The translations under genes and the position numbers were made by a program. The notes under the pieces are model-generated. The model made no database searches. It had not been told where the DNA came from and worked only from the letters and a program-made list of their open reading frames with translations. This document shows positions 1 to 7,726 of a stretch of DNA of 32,154 nt, piece by piece. How positions within the stretch are numbered: position 1 is the stretch's first letter; every line of letters begins with the position of its first letter. This DNA is from Nocardia tenerifensis NBRC 101015 (GTDB lineage Bacteria; Actinomycetota; Actinomycetes; Mycobacteriales; Mycobacteriaceae), in the NCBI RefSeq assembly GCF_000308715.1, contig NZ_BAGH01000193.1, positions 1-32,154 on the forward strand, in the 5' to 3' direction.

Positions 1-626
1 ACCCATGAGTTTCGTTGGGAGAGTGCTTTGTTCGTCAGTTCCAGGTAGCGGTCGGTCCAGTGTCGGATCGGATCGATGTGTGCGGCGAGGGCCTCGCGTG
101 CCTGCTCCGCCAGGGGGCCGCTGGTCCACGGTTGGGCAGTGCGGGCGCGTAAGTCCTCGGCGAACTCGGGGCCGACCTGCGGGGTCCACGATCGCAGACC
201 GTCAGGTGGGGGAGTGCGATGCAGCGCGTCCAATGTGCGGACGACTTCCTGAACATGCCGGGGCTCGCGGGCCTGCGCCTCGGTCGGGCTCCGGCCTTGC
301 AGCCACGGCGTCACGCTGAGCGCGCCGGGCCCGACGTCGACGGTGAACCGTCCGGATCGGGCGGGCAGCGGTGCGCACACCGCGGGCAAGCCGGTGGCGG
401 CCAGGGCGGCGGCACCGGCGTAGGCGCCCTCCAAAGACGCCGCCGTATGCCGGGGCGCCAACTGGTCCAGCGTGACGAACACCGTGGCGCCCCCGCCGCT
501 CACCCGCCAGTGGTGTGCACCGAAACCCCAAGGCAGGTAGCCGATTTCGGTTACTTCGGGCAACCAGTGCGCGGCGACCGCGTGCGCGATCGCGTCGTCG
601 TCGATGAATGCGGGGCGGGAGAGCAC
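1..626 (-). CDS. Phosphotransferase (APH-like kinase fold) protein, 3' end outside window
   Basis: Reading the minus strand from a GTG at 626 gives about 208 codons without a stop up to the window edge, so the C-terminal part is missing. The protein resembles the N-lobe and middle of the aminoglycoside phosphotransferase/choline-kinase-like family. It has an N-terminal stretch with PWGFGAHHW (glycine-loop-like), a central VTPWLQG hinge-like segment, then a helix with VVRTLDALHRTPPP, which is the typical 'L..LH' lead-in to the catalytic loop. The catalytic HxD loop itself would lie beyond the edge or is not visible. An in-frame GTG at 656 is an alternative start; neither has a good Shine-Dalgarno (SD) sequence. 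It is divergent from the hydrolase at 789. The substrate is unknown, and an antibiotic-resistance role is not implied. Confidence 0.6.
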   Translation of the reverse strand, partial: MLSRPAFIDDDAIAHAVAAHWLPEVTEIGYLPWGFGAHHWRVSGGGATVFVTLDQLAPRHTAASLEGAYAGAAALAATGLPAVCAPLPARSGRFTVDVGPGALSVTPWLQGRSPTEAQAREPRHVQEVVRTLDALHRTPPPDGLRSWTPQVGPEFAEDLRARTAQPWTSGPLAEQAREALAAHIDPIRHWTDRYLELTNKALSQRNSW

Positions 627-788
627 AAGATCGAATGTTAGAAGGTATGCGGACACACGACCACGGGTTTTTCGCTGTACCGCCGGGCCGGACATCGTCT
701 TCGGCCGGAGGGAGTAGCGAGCGCACCGATGAGTTTCCGACGCCTGCTCCGTCGACAGTCATGAGCTCATCACCGCATAGGAGAAAAC

Positions 789-1610
789 ATGACCCAGACC
801 TCGTCTGTCAGCACGCACACCCTGGACGTGCCCGGTGCCCGCCTGCACTACGAGCTGCGCGGGAGTGGACCGTTGATCGCACTGGTCGGCGCCCCGATGG
901 ACGCCGCCGCCTTCGCCCCGGTGGCCGACCTGCTCGCCACCGACCACACCGTGCTCACCATGGATCCGCGCGGGCACAAGGGCAGCGTGCTCGACGACCC
1001 CGAACAAGACTCCACCCCGGAACTGCGCGCGGACGACCTGGCCGCGATCCTCACCCATCTCGACGCGGGCCCAGCCGTGGTGTTCGGCTCCAGCGGCGGC
1101 GCGGTCACCGTGCTCGCGCTGGTCCAGGCCTACCCCGAGCTCCTGACCACCGCGATACCCCACGAGCCCCCGCTGAACGTCGTGCTCGACAACCACGACG
1201 AATTGCGCGCGAGCACAGCGGATCTCGTCGCCACCTACGCGAGCGGCGACACCCTCGGCGCGTGGCGAAAGTTCTTCGCCAACGCGAACATTCAGATGCC
1301 CGAGCCGGTGCTCGAGCAGATGTTCGGCGGCGACCGCGATCCGGCGCAGGTGGCGAGCGAGCGCTTCTGGTACCTGCACGAGATCGAGGGAACCGGTTGG
1401 TGGGAGCCGGATCTCGCGGCCCTGCGCGCGACGCCGGTCCGGGTGATCCCCGCGATCGGCGCGGACTCGGCCGGCCAATTCTGCGACCGCACGACCCGCG
1501 CGCTCGCCGAACAGCTCGGCCTCGAACCCGCCCTGTTCCCGGGCGGCCACGCCGGATTCGTCGAGGACCCAGCCACTTTCGCCGAGCGGCTGCGGGCGGT
1601 GCTCGGCTGA
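789..1610 (+). CDS. Alpha/beta hydrolase, 273 aa
   Basis: Cytoplasmic serine hydrolase of the alpha/beta hydrolase fold. A strong SD (AGGAG at 779-783, 5 nt from the ATG) fixes the start. Residues 98-105 form the nucleophile elbow G-S-S-G-G with S102 as nucleophile. The early GAPMDAAAF segment is in the oxyanion-hole region, and GGHAGF near residue 254 carries the catalytic His. No signal peptide is seen. It runs alone and convergent to the secreted hydrolase at 1738-3564, with a hairpin between them. Such proteins are commonly annotated as generic alpha/beta hydrolases; the substrate cannot be told. Confidence 0.9.
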   Translation: MTQTSSVSTHTLDVPGARLHYELRGSGPLIALVGAPMDAAAFAPVADLLATDHTVLTMDPRGHKGSVLDDPEQDSTPELRADDLAAILTHLDAGPAVVFGSSGGAVTVLALVQAYPELLTTAIPHEPPLNVVLDNHDELRASTADLVATYASGDTLGAWRKFFANANIQMPEPVLEQMFGGDRDPAQVASERFWYLHEIEGTGWWEPDLAALRATPVRVIPAIGADSAGQFCDRTTRALAEQLGLEPALFPGGHAGFVEDPATFAERLRAVLG

Positions 1611-1622
1611 GGACCCCCTGAG

Positions 1623-1660
1623 GTTCTGGACGGCGGCGCTGCCCCACCGCCGCCCAGAAC
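1623..1660. terminator. Hairpin between convergent genes, likely bidirectional terminator
   Basis: A 14-bp stem (left arm 1623-1636, right arm 1647-1660, one mismatch) with a 10-nt loop lies 12 nt after the hydrolase stop and before the stop of the opposing gene. There is no T-tract, as is usual for actinomycete GC-rich terminators. Confidence 0.6.
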
Positions 1661-1737
1661 ACGCACCGAGCGGCTCGATGAGGAGGCCGCCCGGCGTCAC
1701 CGCCCGCGTGGTCCGGCACGCGGGCGCCGACGATGGA

Positions 1738-3564
1738 TCAGGTGAGGCCCCTGATGAATTCGGCCAAATACTGTCCGCTGTAATCGGGTTTGCCGTTGTT
1801 CTGCACCGCGGCCGCGCCGATGGTGTCGATGTGGGTGTAGCCGGGCAGGGTCTCCACCTGAGCGGTGGCGCCGGTCGGAATCCAGGTGCCGACGCCGTAC
1901 TGCACGACACTGTCGCCCGCGTAGGCGACGAAGTTCGGCTTGGTGCGACTCATGTTGTGGTAGCGCAGATTCGCCATGTCGCCGCTGCGCGCGCCGGTGA
2001 ATCCGGCGCCCAGATCGATGATCATGCGCAGCGGAAAGTAGGTCTCCCAGTACGCCGTCGGCGCGCCGGTGCCCAATTGCCTTGCCACCTCGTGGATGTC
2101 GGCCGTTTCCCGGTTCGGCGCGGTCCACGGGACGCCGGCCACGTCGTTGTAGTCGCGCCACGTGTAGAGCACGCTCCGGTCGGTCGGCGCGACGCGCTTC
2201 TGCGGTCCCGCGCTGATCCGCAGATAGTTGCCCAGCACCGGAATCTGGGTCGCCCCACCGTCGTTCGGGAAGGTCTTCTCCTGCACCGGGCCGCCCGCCA
2301 GCGCGCCGACGCCCTGCTGGAGCAGGGCGAAATTGCCGGAGTTGTTGTCGATGAACGTGCCGAGCAGCGCCGCGTTGGTGAACCGATAGTCGCGGATGGT
2401 GCCCTCGCCGTCCGCGCCGCCGGTCGCCACCGCCGCCCAGCTCTGGCCGAACATGGTGGTGAGCGTCGCCTCGACCTCCGGATCGTGCAGGTGCGCGAGC
2501 AGCTGGCTCTCCTCGTCCGGCGCGAGATGGGCCGCGAGCCCGGCGAGTCGATACAGCATCATCGCCTTGGTGCCGATCGCCGGCACCGGACCCATGATGC
2601 GCATCGGCAGCACGCCGCTGTCGAAACCGGCCTTGAGCGCGTTGTTCGCCGGGCTCATCAGCGCATCGGTGAGATCGTGGAGGAACGGCGTGTTCTGGAT
2701 GGCGGCCGGGTCCGAGGAGACCATGGTGTCCTGGGCGGCGAACGCGGCGCACTGGTTGTAGCGCGCGTCGGCCTGGGTGCCGGGGTCGCCGTCGAAGTCC
2801 CAGTCCGCGAAGAATCCGGTGACCAGCCCGCCCATCGAGATGCCGGTGCAGACGTACTTGCATTGCCGCGCAACCTGATCCGGGATCTCGTGCAGCATGA
2901 TCTCGTACTGGTCCCTGATCACCCGCTCCACGCCGATCGAGTCGAGAATCGGCAGGTCCTGGGATTTCTTGAAGCCGGGAAAGGGGTGTCCGTCGATCGG
3001 CTTGCCGTTGAAGTAGTAGTCGACGGCGTCCAGGTAATTCCCGGTGCGCAGGGCGTAGTCGAAGCCCGCCGTCTCGTCCAAGCAGGCCCCGCGCCGCGCC
3101 AGCGACCAGAACTCGATGGTGCGGCCGAGGGTTTTCGCCGAGCGCACGGTGTTGCCAGCGACGCCCTCGGAATTGACCGCGCCGCCGGACAAGCCCTGCT
3201 GCTGCACGACGACCGCGTCGGCGTCGCGGGCGTCCTCGGGGCCGCCGATCGGGCGGTAGCGGAGGTAACCGGTGCGGTCGCAAGCCGCCGGGTGCGGGGG
3301 TGCGCCGGCCGGTAGCGGCAGCCGGAAGCTGACGTAGGACACAAGGATTCCGTCGCGTGTCGCGATCGGTTGTTCTTGGCGGTCCGTCGCCACCGAGGTG
3401 GGTGGTTCGGCGGCCGCCGGTCCCGGGGCCACCAAACCGGCGGCGGCCACCGTGATGACCACCGTTGCCGCCCAACCATTTCGGCGGGCGTTGCGCCGCC
3501 GACCCTGCTGTATCGACCGTCCGAGACGCTGTGTCGCATATGCCACGATCACTGACGTTGCCAT
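1738..3564 (-). CDS. Secreted lipase-like alpha/beta hydrolase, 608 aa
   Basis: The protein has a long basic N-region (about residues 18-30, many Arg), a hydrophobic core WAATVVITVAAAGLVAP and an A-x-A site near residues 50-52, which together look like a Sec signal peptide. The mature part contains a nucleophile elbow C-T-G-I-S-M-G-G with S243. A C-terminal block reads LPGYTHIDTIGAAAVQNNGK, where the His is a candidate catalytic His. This fits a large secreted serine hydrolase; I do not recognise a named family. The ATG at 3564 has no clear SD, but no other start lies upstream of the signal peptide. It is divergent from the alpha-amylase, so the two exported enzymes share one 283-bp promoter region (3565-3847). 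Confidence 0.8.
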   Translation of the reverse strand: MATSVIVAYATQRLGRSIQQGRRRNARRNGWAATVVITVAAAGLVAPGPAAAEPPTSVATDRQEQPIATRDGILVSYVSFRLPLPAGAPPHPAACDRTGYLRYRPIGGPEDARDADAVVVQQQGLSGGAVNSEGVAGNTVRSAKTLGRTIEFWSLARRGACLDETAGFDYALRTGNYLDAVDYYFNGKPIDGHPFPGFKKSQDLPILDSIGVERVIRDQYEIMLHEIPDQVARQCKYVCTGISMGGLVTGFFADWDFDGDPGTQADARYNQCAAFAAQDTMVSSDPAAIQNTPFLHDLTDALMSPANNALKAGFDSGVLPMRIMGPVPAIGTKAMMLYRLAGLAAHLAPDEESQLLAHLHDPEVEATLTTMFGQSWAAVATGGADGEGTIRDYRFTNAALLGTFIDNNSGNFALLQQGVGALAGGPVQEKTFPNDGGATQIPVLGNYLRISAGPQKRVAPTDRSVLYTWRDYNDVAGVPWTAPNRETADIHEVARQLGTGAPTAYWETYFPLRMIIDLGAGFTGARSGDMANLRYHNMSRTKPNFVAYAGDSVVQYGVGTWIPTGATAQVETLPGYTHIDTIGAAAVQNNGKPDYSGQYLAEFIRGLT

Positions 3565-3834
3565 GGGGGATCGGCGGCGTCACTGGGAGATTTTTCAGGA
3601 GTTGATGGGGATGTTCATGCATTTCGCCAAGGGTGGCGGACGATGCGGCAGAGTGTCTGGCTTGCGGCTCAGACGGTTGAGCAGGCTCATCGCCAGGGCT
3701 GTTCAATCGGCATGGTCGCCGGGAGAGCTCTGCGATCGGATCGGCCTGCGTATCCCTTGTCTCCTCGCAACTGTGCCGCAACAGCCTCCGACGCGCCGAG
3801 GCAGTGAACAGACTGTCTGGTCGCATCCCTCGAT

Positions 3835-3840
3835 TACAGT
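3835..3840 (+). promoter_or_regulatory. Candidate -10 element for leaderless alpha-amylase mRNA
   Basis: TACAGT fits the actinobacterial TANNNT -10 pattern and ends 7 nt before the amylase ATG, which itself lacks an SD. Transcription would then begin at or next to the start codon. No convincing -35 is visible. The rest of the 3565-3847 gap shows no gene. Confidence 0.4.
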
Positions 3841-3847
3841 CGCCCCC

Positions 3848-5281
3848 ATGCTCCGCGTATGGGTGTTCGCACTGGTCACTGCGGTGACCACCACGTGGGT
3901 CGCCGTTCCGGGCCAGCCCTCGGCCGAGGAGCCTGCCGAGCGTGACGTGATCGCGCAGATGTTCGGCTGGAACTGGCGATCGATCGGACGGGAGTGTCAG
4001 ACAACGCTGGGCAAGCTGGGCTACGGCGCGGTGCAGACCTCACCGGCACAGGAGCATTCCCTCTGGCCGGACAAGGGTTTTCCGTGGTGGCAGAGCTACT
4101 CGGCGGTGTCGTACAAACTCGACAGTCGTTTCGGCTCGCGCGAGGAGTTCGCCGCCATGGTCCGCGGCTGCCACGACGCCGGGGTGCGGGTTTATGTCGA
4201 CGCGGTGATCAACAATATGTCCGCGCTGGACGGGTGCGGTGTCGGCAGCGCGGTCACGCCGTATTGCCACGAGTGGTATCCGGCGGTGCCCTACGGCGAG
4301 CGCGATTTTCACCACTGCGGGACGCCGGGCAATGCAGTCGAGGACCTCACGGACCGTGCCCAGGTGTTCACCTGCCGGTCGTTCAACGGGGCGGATCTGG
4401 CGACCGAAGACGACTCGGTCCGGGACCGAATCGCCGGTTATCTCAACGATCTGCTCTCCCTGGGCGTCGACGGGTTCCGTATAGATTCGGCCAAATATGT
4501 CCCGCCCGAAGACATCTCGGCGATCGAGGCCCGGCTCATCCGCCCGGCCTACGTCTACCAGGAGGTCATCTACGGCTGGGGTGAGGCGGTACAACCGGAG
4601 GAGTATCTCGCCACCGGTGCGGTAATGGACCTGCGTTACGCGGGCACCCTCAGCGCGATCTTCCGGCAGGGCCGCCTCGCCTCGCTGCGCGAGTTCGGCT
4701 CGGCCCTGCCCTCCGACAAGACCGTCGTTTTCGTGGCCAACCACGACACCGAACACAACGGCTCCACCCTGACCTATGCCGACGGCGACCGATACGCCTT
4801 GGCGAACGCGTTCATGCTCGCCTGGCCCTACGGTCGCCCGAAAGTGCTCAGCGGCTACGCATTCCGCGGTTACGACGAACCGCCGCCGTCCGACCCGCTC
4901 GGCCGGGCCATGGACGCCACGTGCGGAGACGGACACTGGCTGTGCGAACACGCATGGCCCGGCATCGGCGGCATGGTCGCGTTCCACGAACGGGTCCGGG
5001 GGCAACCGGTGGTCGGCTGGTCCGACAACGGCGGCAACCGCATCGCCTTCGGTCGCGGCAGCGAGGGGTACCTCGTGCTCAACGGCGAGGACTTCCCCGA
5101 GTCCGGCGACTACCACACCACTCTTCCCGCAGGCCGGTACTGCGACGTCCTGCACGGCGCTCTCGAGGGCGGAGCGTGCACCGGCCCGACCTACCAAATC
5201 GACGACGCCGGTGTACTACACGCCGATATCGCCGCCCAGTCGGGAATCGCTTTGCACACAGGCGCAGTCGCGGCCGGGTGA
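3848..5281 (+). CDS. Secreted GH13 alpha-amylase, 477 aa
   Basis: Hydrolyses alpha-1,4-glucans outside the cell. Residues 1-29 form a short signal peptide (hydrophobic MLRVWVFALVTAVTTTWVAV). The GH13 barrel motifs are in order: region I D118-A-V-I-N-N, region II G-F-R-I-D213-S-A-K with D213 the nucleophile, region III Y-Q-E239-V acting as acid/base, and region IV F-V-A-N-H299-D300. The region-I motif ends N-N where N-H is usual. Regions III and IV are standard. A C-terminal all-beta domain follows, with several Cys. Length is normal for a compact bacterial/actinomycete amylase with no starch-binding module. The ATG at 3848 was chosen because it opens the signal peptide; the frame stays open far upstream without a coding-like sequence. 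It sits divergent to the secreted hydrolase. Confidence 0.88.
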   Translation: MLRVWVFALVTAVTTTWVAVPGQPSAEEPAERDVIAQMFGWNWRSIGRECQTTLGKLGYGAVQTSPAQEHSLWPDKGFPWWQSYSAVSYKLDSRFGSREEFAAMVRGCHDAGVRVYVDAVINNMSALDGCGVGSAVTPYCHEWYPAVPYGERDFHHCGTPGNAVEDLTDRAQVFTCRSFNGADLATEDDSVRDRIAGYLNDLLSLGVDGFRIDSAKYVPPEDISAIEARLIRPAYVYQEVIYGWGEAVQPEEYLATGAVMDLRYAGTLSAIFRQGRLASLREFGSALPSDKTVVFVANHDTEHNGSTLTYADGDRYALANAFMLAWPYGRPKVLSGYAFRGYDEPPPSDPLGRAMDATCGDGHWLCEHAWPGIGGMVAFHERVRGQPVVGWSDNGGNRIAFGRGSEGYLVLNGEDFPESGDYHTTLPAGRYCDVLHGALEGGACTGPTYQIDDAGVLHADIAAQSGIALHTGAVAAG

Positions 5282-5352
5282 CGAGGGCGCCCAGGCCCGA
5301 CGCACCTGCGGTCGCCGCTGCGTTGTGAGGTGCCCAGTGCCCGTACGATGTT

Positions 5353-5381
5353 GGAGGGCAAGGCCCTACTCGCTGCCCTCC
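5353..5381. terminator. Possible hairpin terminator between convergent genes
   Basis: GGAGGGCA (5353-5360) pairs with TGCCCTCC (5374-5381) around a 13-nt loop, between the convergent amylase and SnoaL-like genes. The same bases read in one frame from an ATG at 5348 look mildly protein-like, so a gene relic is also possible. I see nothing else in 5282-5449. Confidence 0.35.
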
Positions 5382-5449
5382 TGAAGTCGGCCCAGCCCAC
5401 GGCTGCGACTGCCGGACAGGTGTTTTCGGCGTGGAAGCGCATTCAAGGG

Positions 5450-5839
5450 TCAGCCGTCGGCGGGGGCGCTTGCCAGCGTGTCCACGCTGTACGGCAGACC
5501 CTGACCGACTGCCCAACTCTCGGCGATCCGGCCGTTGTCGATTCGGAAGATCTCCATCATCATCGGCCGCGGGCCGTCATCGGCGACCGGGATTCCTTCG
5601 ATGGACGATCGAACAGCGACCTTATTGCGGTCGACCAGAACATCTTCGGCGACAACGCGTATGCCGGGAAATTGGGCAACGAGACTGCGCCAGGCACTCT
5701 TGCCCGCTTGAAACCCGGTGGCGCCTAAAACGTGGCTGAAGCAGTCCGGGGTGTGCAAGTCGTCGGCTTGGTCGAATTGCCGGGTATTGAAGCACTCCTG
5801 CATCCGCAGTACGACTTCGCCGGCGTCGTCCATGGTCAT
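5450..5839 (-). CDS. SnoaL-like / ester cyclase family protein, 129 aa
   Basis: A small NTF2-fold protein. Features are an N-terminal helix VVLRMQECFNTRQFDQADDLHTPDC, a central W-R-S-L-V-A-Q-F-P segment, then strand-rich VVAEDVLVDRNKVAVRSSI and MMMEIFRIDNGRIAESW, the last being the typical 'dG.I.e.W' ending. Family members include polyketide cyclases and many uncharacterised proteins. The exact reaction is not known. The SD-like GGGAAG precedes the ATG. It is divergent from the TetR regulator at 5959 and shares its repeat-rich promoter gap, so it is probably that regulator's target. Confidence 0.85.
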   Translation of the reverse strand: MTMDDAGEVVLRMQECFNTRQFDQADDLHTPDCFSHVLGATGFQAGKSAWRSLVAQFPGIRVVAEDVLVDRNKVAVRSSIEGIPVADDGPRPMMMEIFRIDNGRIAESWAVGQGLPYSVDTLASAPADG

Positions 5840-5902
5840 GGCGGCTTCCCTTCGGGTGATCGCCGAGAATGTGAGAGCGGCGCGGAGATAAGCGGTGCGG
5901 CG

Positions 5903-5947
5903 CCCCGGTTATGCGACCAAGCATACGGGGCGATGCCCCGGTTATGC
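5903..5947. promoter_or_regulatory. Repeated GC-rich motif, candidate TetR operator/divergent promoters
   Basis: CCCCGGTTATGC occurs at 5903-5914 and again at 5936-5947. Between them an imperfect inverted copy, GCATACGGGG, lies at 5921-5930. TATGCT (TANNNT) appears on the plus strand at 5943-5948, 10 nt before the TetR ATG. It also appears on the minus strand at 5925-5920, facing the SnoaL-like gene. The arrangement suits an operator set covering two back-to-back promoters. Confidence 0.5.
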
Positions 5948-5958
5948 TAGGTCGCACG

Positions 5959-6570
5959 ATGACCTCCCAACCACCCCAACACCTTCCGGCCGAACACAGC
6001 ACCGCCCGGCAGTTACGCGCAGACGCGCGCCGCAATCGAGAATGCGTGTTGCAGACTGCCCAGCGGTTGTTCGCCCACCACGGACTCGGGGTCTCGCTCG
6101 ATGAAATCGCCCGCCGCGCCGGTGTGGGGCCGGGCACGGTCCATCGGCACTTTCCCACCAAAGAGGCGCTGTACCTTGCTGTCTCGATCGATCAGCTCGA
6201 ACACCTCGTCGCCGAAGCCGCGGCGTTGGCCGCTACCGACGATCCCGCCGCGGTGTTCACGCTACTGGCGCGAATGATCGCCAACGGCGCGGCGAACTCC
6301 GCGGTGAAAAGCGCGCTCAGTGCCGCGGAGTTCGATATGCGCACCGCCGCGCCGGGGGTCGCGGAGGATCTGTCCAGGTATGTCGCGGACCTGCTCGATC
6401 GTGCACGCGCGGCCCGTGTCGTGCGCGACGATGTCACCGCCGATGAGGCGATGGCGCTGGTTGCCGGAGCCTTCGCCGCGATCCACCATGCCGACGCCCA
6501 AGCCAGCGCCGGCCGTTCGGCGCACCTCGCTGAGATCATCCTCGACGGGTTGCGCCCGCGAGCGCGGTAA
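5959..6570 (+). CDS. TetR-family transcriptional regulator, 203 aa
   Basis: A DNA-binding repressor. Residues about 20-65 form the TetR HTH: NRECVLQTAQRLFAHHG, then VSLDEIARRAGV-GPGTVHRHF-PTKEALY with the canonical recognition helix. The rest is the all-helical ligand/dimer domain, similar to the C-terminal domain common in actinomycete TetRs. The ATG at 5959 is preferred over an in-frame upstream start at 5911, because the latter would lie inside the operator repeats and adds nothing family-like. It is divergent to the SnoaL-like gene. Confidence 0.9.
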   Translation: MTSQPPQHLPAEHSTARQLRADARRNRECVLQTAQRLFAHHGLGVSLDEIARRAGVGPGTVHRHFPTKEALYLAVSIDQLEHLVAEAAALAATDDPAAVFTLLARMIANGAANSAVKSALSAAEFDMRTAAPGVAEDLSRYVADLLDRARAARVVRDDVTADEAMALVAGAFAAIHHADAQASAGRSAHLAEIILDGLRPRAR

Positions 6571-6742
6571 GCGTTGCTGCGACTGGGGGCAAATCCGCAC
6601 GCCCGCAAGAACACCCCGAAATACTTGTTCGAGTACCTGAGTGTGTTGCCAGGCGTGCCTTCGTCGCCCCGTCCGACGGTATCAGCCGCTACGACCTGTG
6701 CCGCGTAGTCCGCGGCGTGACCGGCGCATGGGCTTCGCTCGT

Positions 6743-7474
6743 TCATTCGGTCGGTGCGTGCTCGCCCTGCCCATGTTCGATCTCAGGGCCGATCACGGCG
6801 GACCAGTAGCGCTCGGCGGACCGCATGATGTCGTCGCCGAGTTGTTCGAGGAACCGGCCGGCGAGAGCGAGTCGGGCGCCGGTGGGCGTGCCGGTGCCGA
6901 AGAGGGCGGCGCCGCGCTGGGCGGTGGCGGCGACCTGCTGGTTGGCGCGGGCGCTCACCACGGCGGAGCGGATGCCCGCGGCTTCGTCGAGGAAGTATCG
7001 GTGGCGTCTGCTCTGGCCGTCGCGTTCGCGACGGACCAGCCCTTGGTCTTCCAGCAAGCCGACCGCGAGGGAGATGGTTGCCGGGCTGACTCGCAACTGC
7101 CGCGCCAATTCGGCTGCGGTGTGACTACCCGTCTCGGCGGTGAACAAGCAGGCCATCACGCCGGCGGCCGTGCGCGGCAGGCCGGTTTGGCGCAGGGCCG
7201 CGGTGAAATCGCTGATGAACGCGGACTTTCGGACGGGGTCGGGATGCGCGCTCACCGGTCGTGTCGCCGGTGGTCGGCGCCGGGCGCGGTGGCTGGTCGC
7301 CAGCTGTGCGAGTTCCGCGCGATACCGGGCCGGCCCGCCGTTGCGCGCGATCTCGCGGCTCACCGTCGAGGTGGGGCGACCCAGGCGTCGGGCGATGGCG
7401 GCATAGTCCAGCCCCTGTGCCAACCCCGCGGCGATCTGCCGCCGATCCGCCGCGGTCAATCTGCGTCCCGGCAT
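6743..7474 (-). CDS. Double-HTH regulator (IS30-type HTH plus GbsR/MarR-like winged HTH), 243 aa
   Basis: The start at 7474 is set by a strong SD (GGAGGAG). Residues 3-50 read RRLTAADRRQIAAGLAQG, then a YAAIARRLGR-PTSTVSREI HTH like that of IS30 transposases and HTH_38 regulators. Residues about 100-165 form a second, winged HTH: TAAELARQLRVSPATISLAVGLLEDQGLVRRERDGQ followed by a basic wing and Y-F. The C-terminal part is helical. No catalytic DDE residues exist, so this is a regulator and not a transposase. It is divergent from the glycosidase-like gene at 7727 with a 17-bp palindrome between them. The 6571-6742 stretch on its other side shows nothing. Confidence 0.85.
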   Translation of the reverse strand: MPGRRLTAADRRQIAAGLAQGLDYAAIARRLGRPTSTVSREIARNGGPARYRAELAQLATSHRARRRPPATRPVSAHPDPVRKSAFISDFTAALRQTGLPRTAAGVMACLFTAETGSHTAAELARQLRVSPATISLAVGLLEDQGLVRRERDGQSRRHRYFLDEAAGIRSAVVSARANQQVAATAQRGAALFGTGTPTGARLALAGRFLEQLGDDIMRSAERYWSAVIGPEIEHGQGEHAPTE

Positions 7475-7576
7475 GCGGCCCGGCTCCTCCGCTCGCTCGT
7501 CTCGACGACAGTATGCGTGCTGCTCCGATGTGGTTGCTACGCACCGTGATCGATGTGCATTAGCAGGCATTGTCAT

Positions 7577-7593
7577 TGCAATCGCCGATTGCA
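7577..7593. promoter_or_regulatory. 17-bp palindrome, candidate operator of the double-HTH regulator
   Basis: TGCAATCG-C-CGATTGCA is perfect apart from its central base. It lies in the 252-bp gap between the divergent regulator and glycosidase-like gene. Binding is inferred from position only. Confidence 0.45.
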
Positions 7594-7726
7594 CAGGTGA
7601 ACAGGGCAAATAACCCGAATCGTGAAGGCCTCACCGTTGACTGGCTTTCGACTCGACCCTAACGTTCGGGATCTGCACCAGCACAACATCATTCGGTGGC
7701 CCTCGGGCACCGGTAGGGGAGATCAC

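Noticed and set aside
3398..3847. Open frame extending upstream of the amylase ATG
   Set aside because: It overlaps the divergent hydrolase's signal peptide, has no family-like sequence, and would bury the amylase signal peptide inside the protein.
5348..5449. Small ORF starting MLEGKALLAALLKSAQP
   Set aside because: No SD, continues antisense into the SnoaL-like gene, and the same bases form a hairpin between convergent genes; a relic cannot be excluded.
6743..7474. IS30-like transposase from its HTH
   Set aside because: Only the HTH is shared; there is no DDE catalytic domain and no terminal repeats, and a second winged HTH makes it a regulator.
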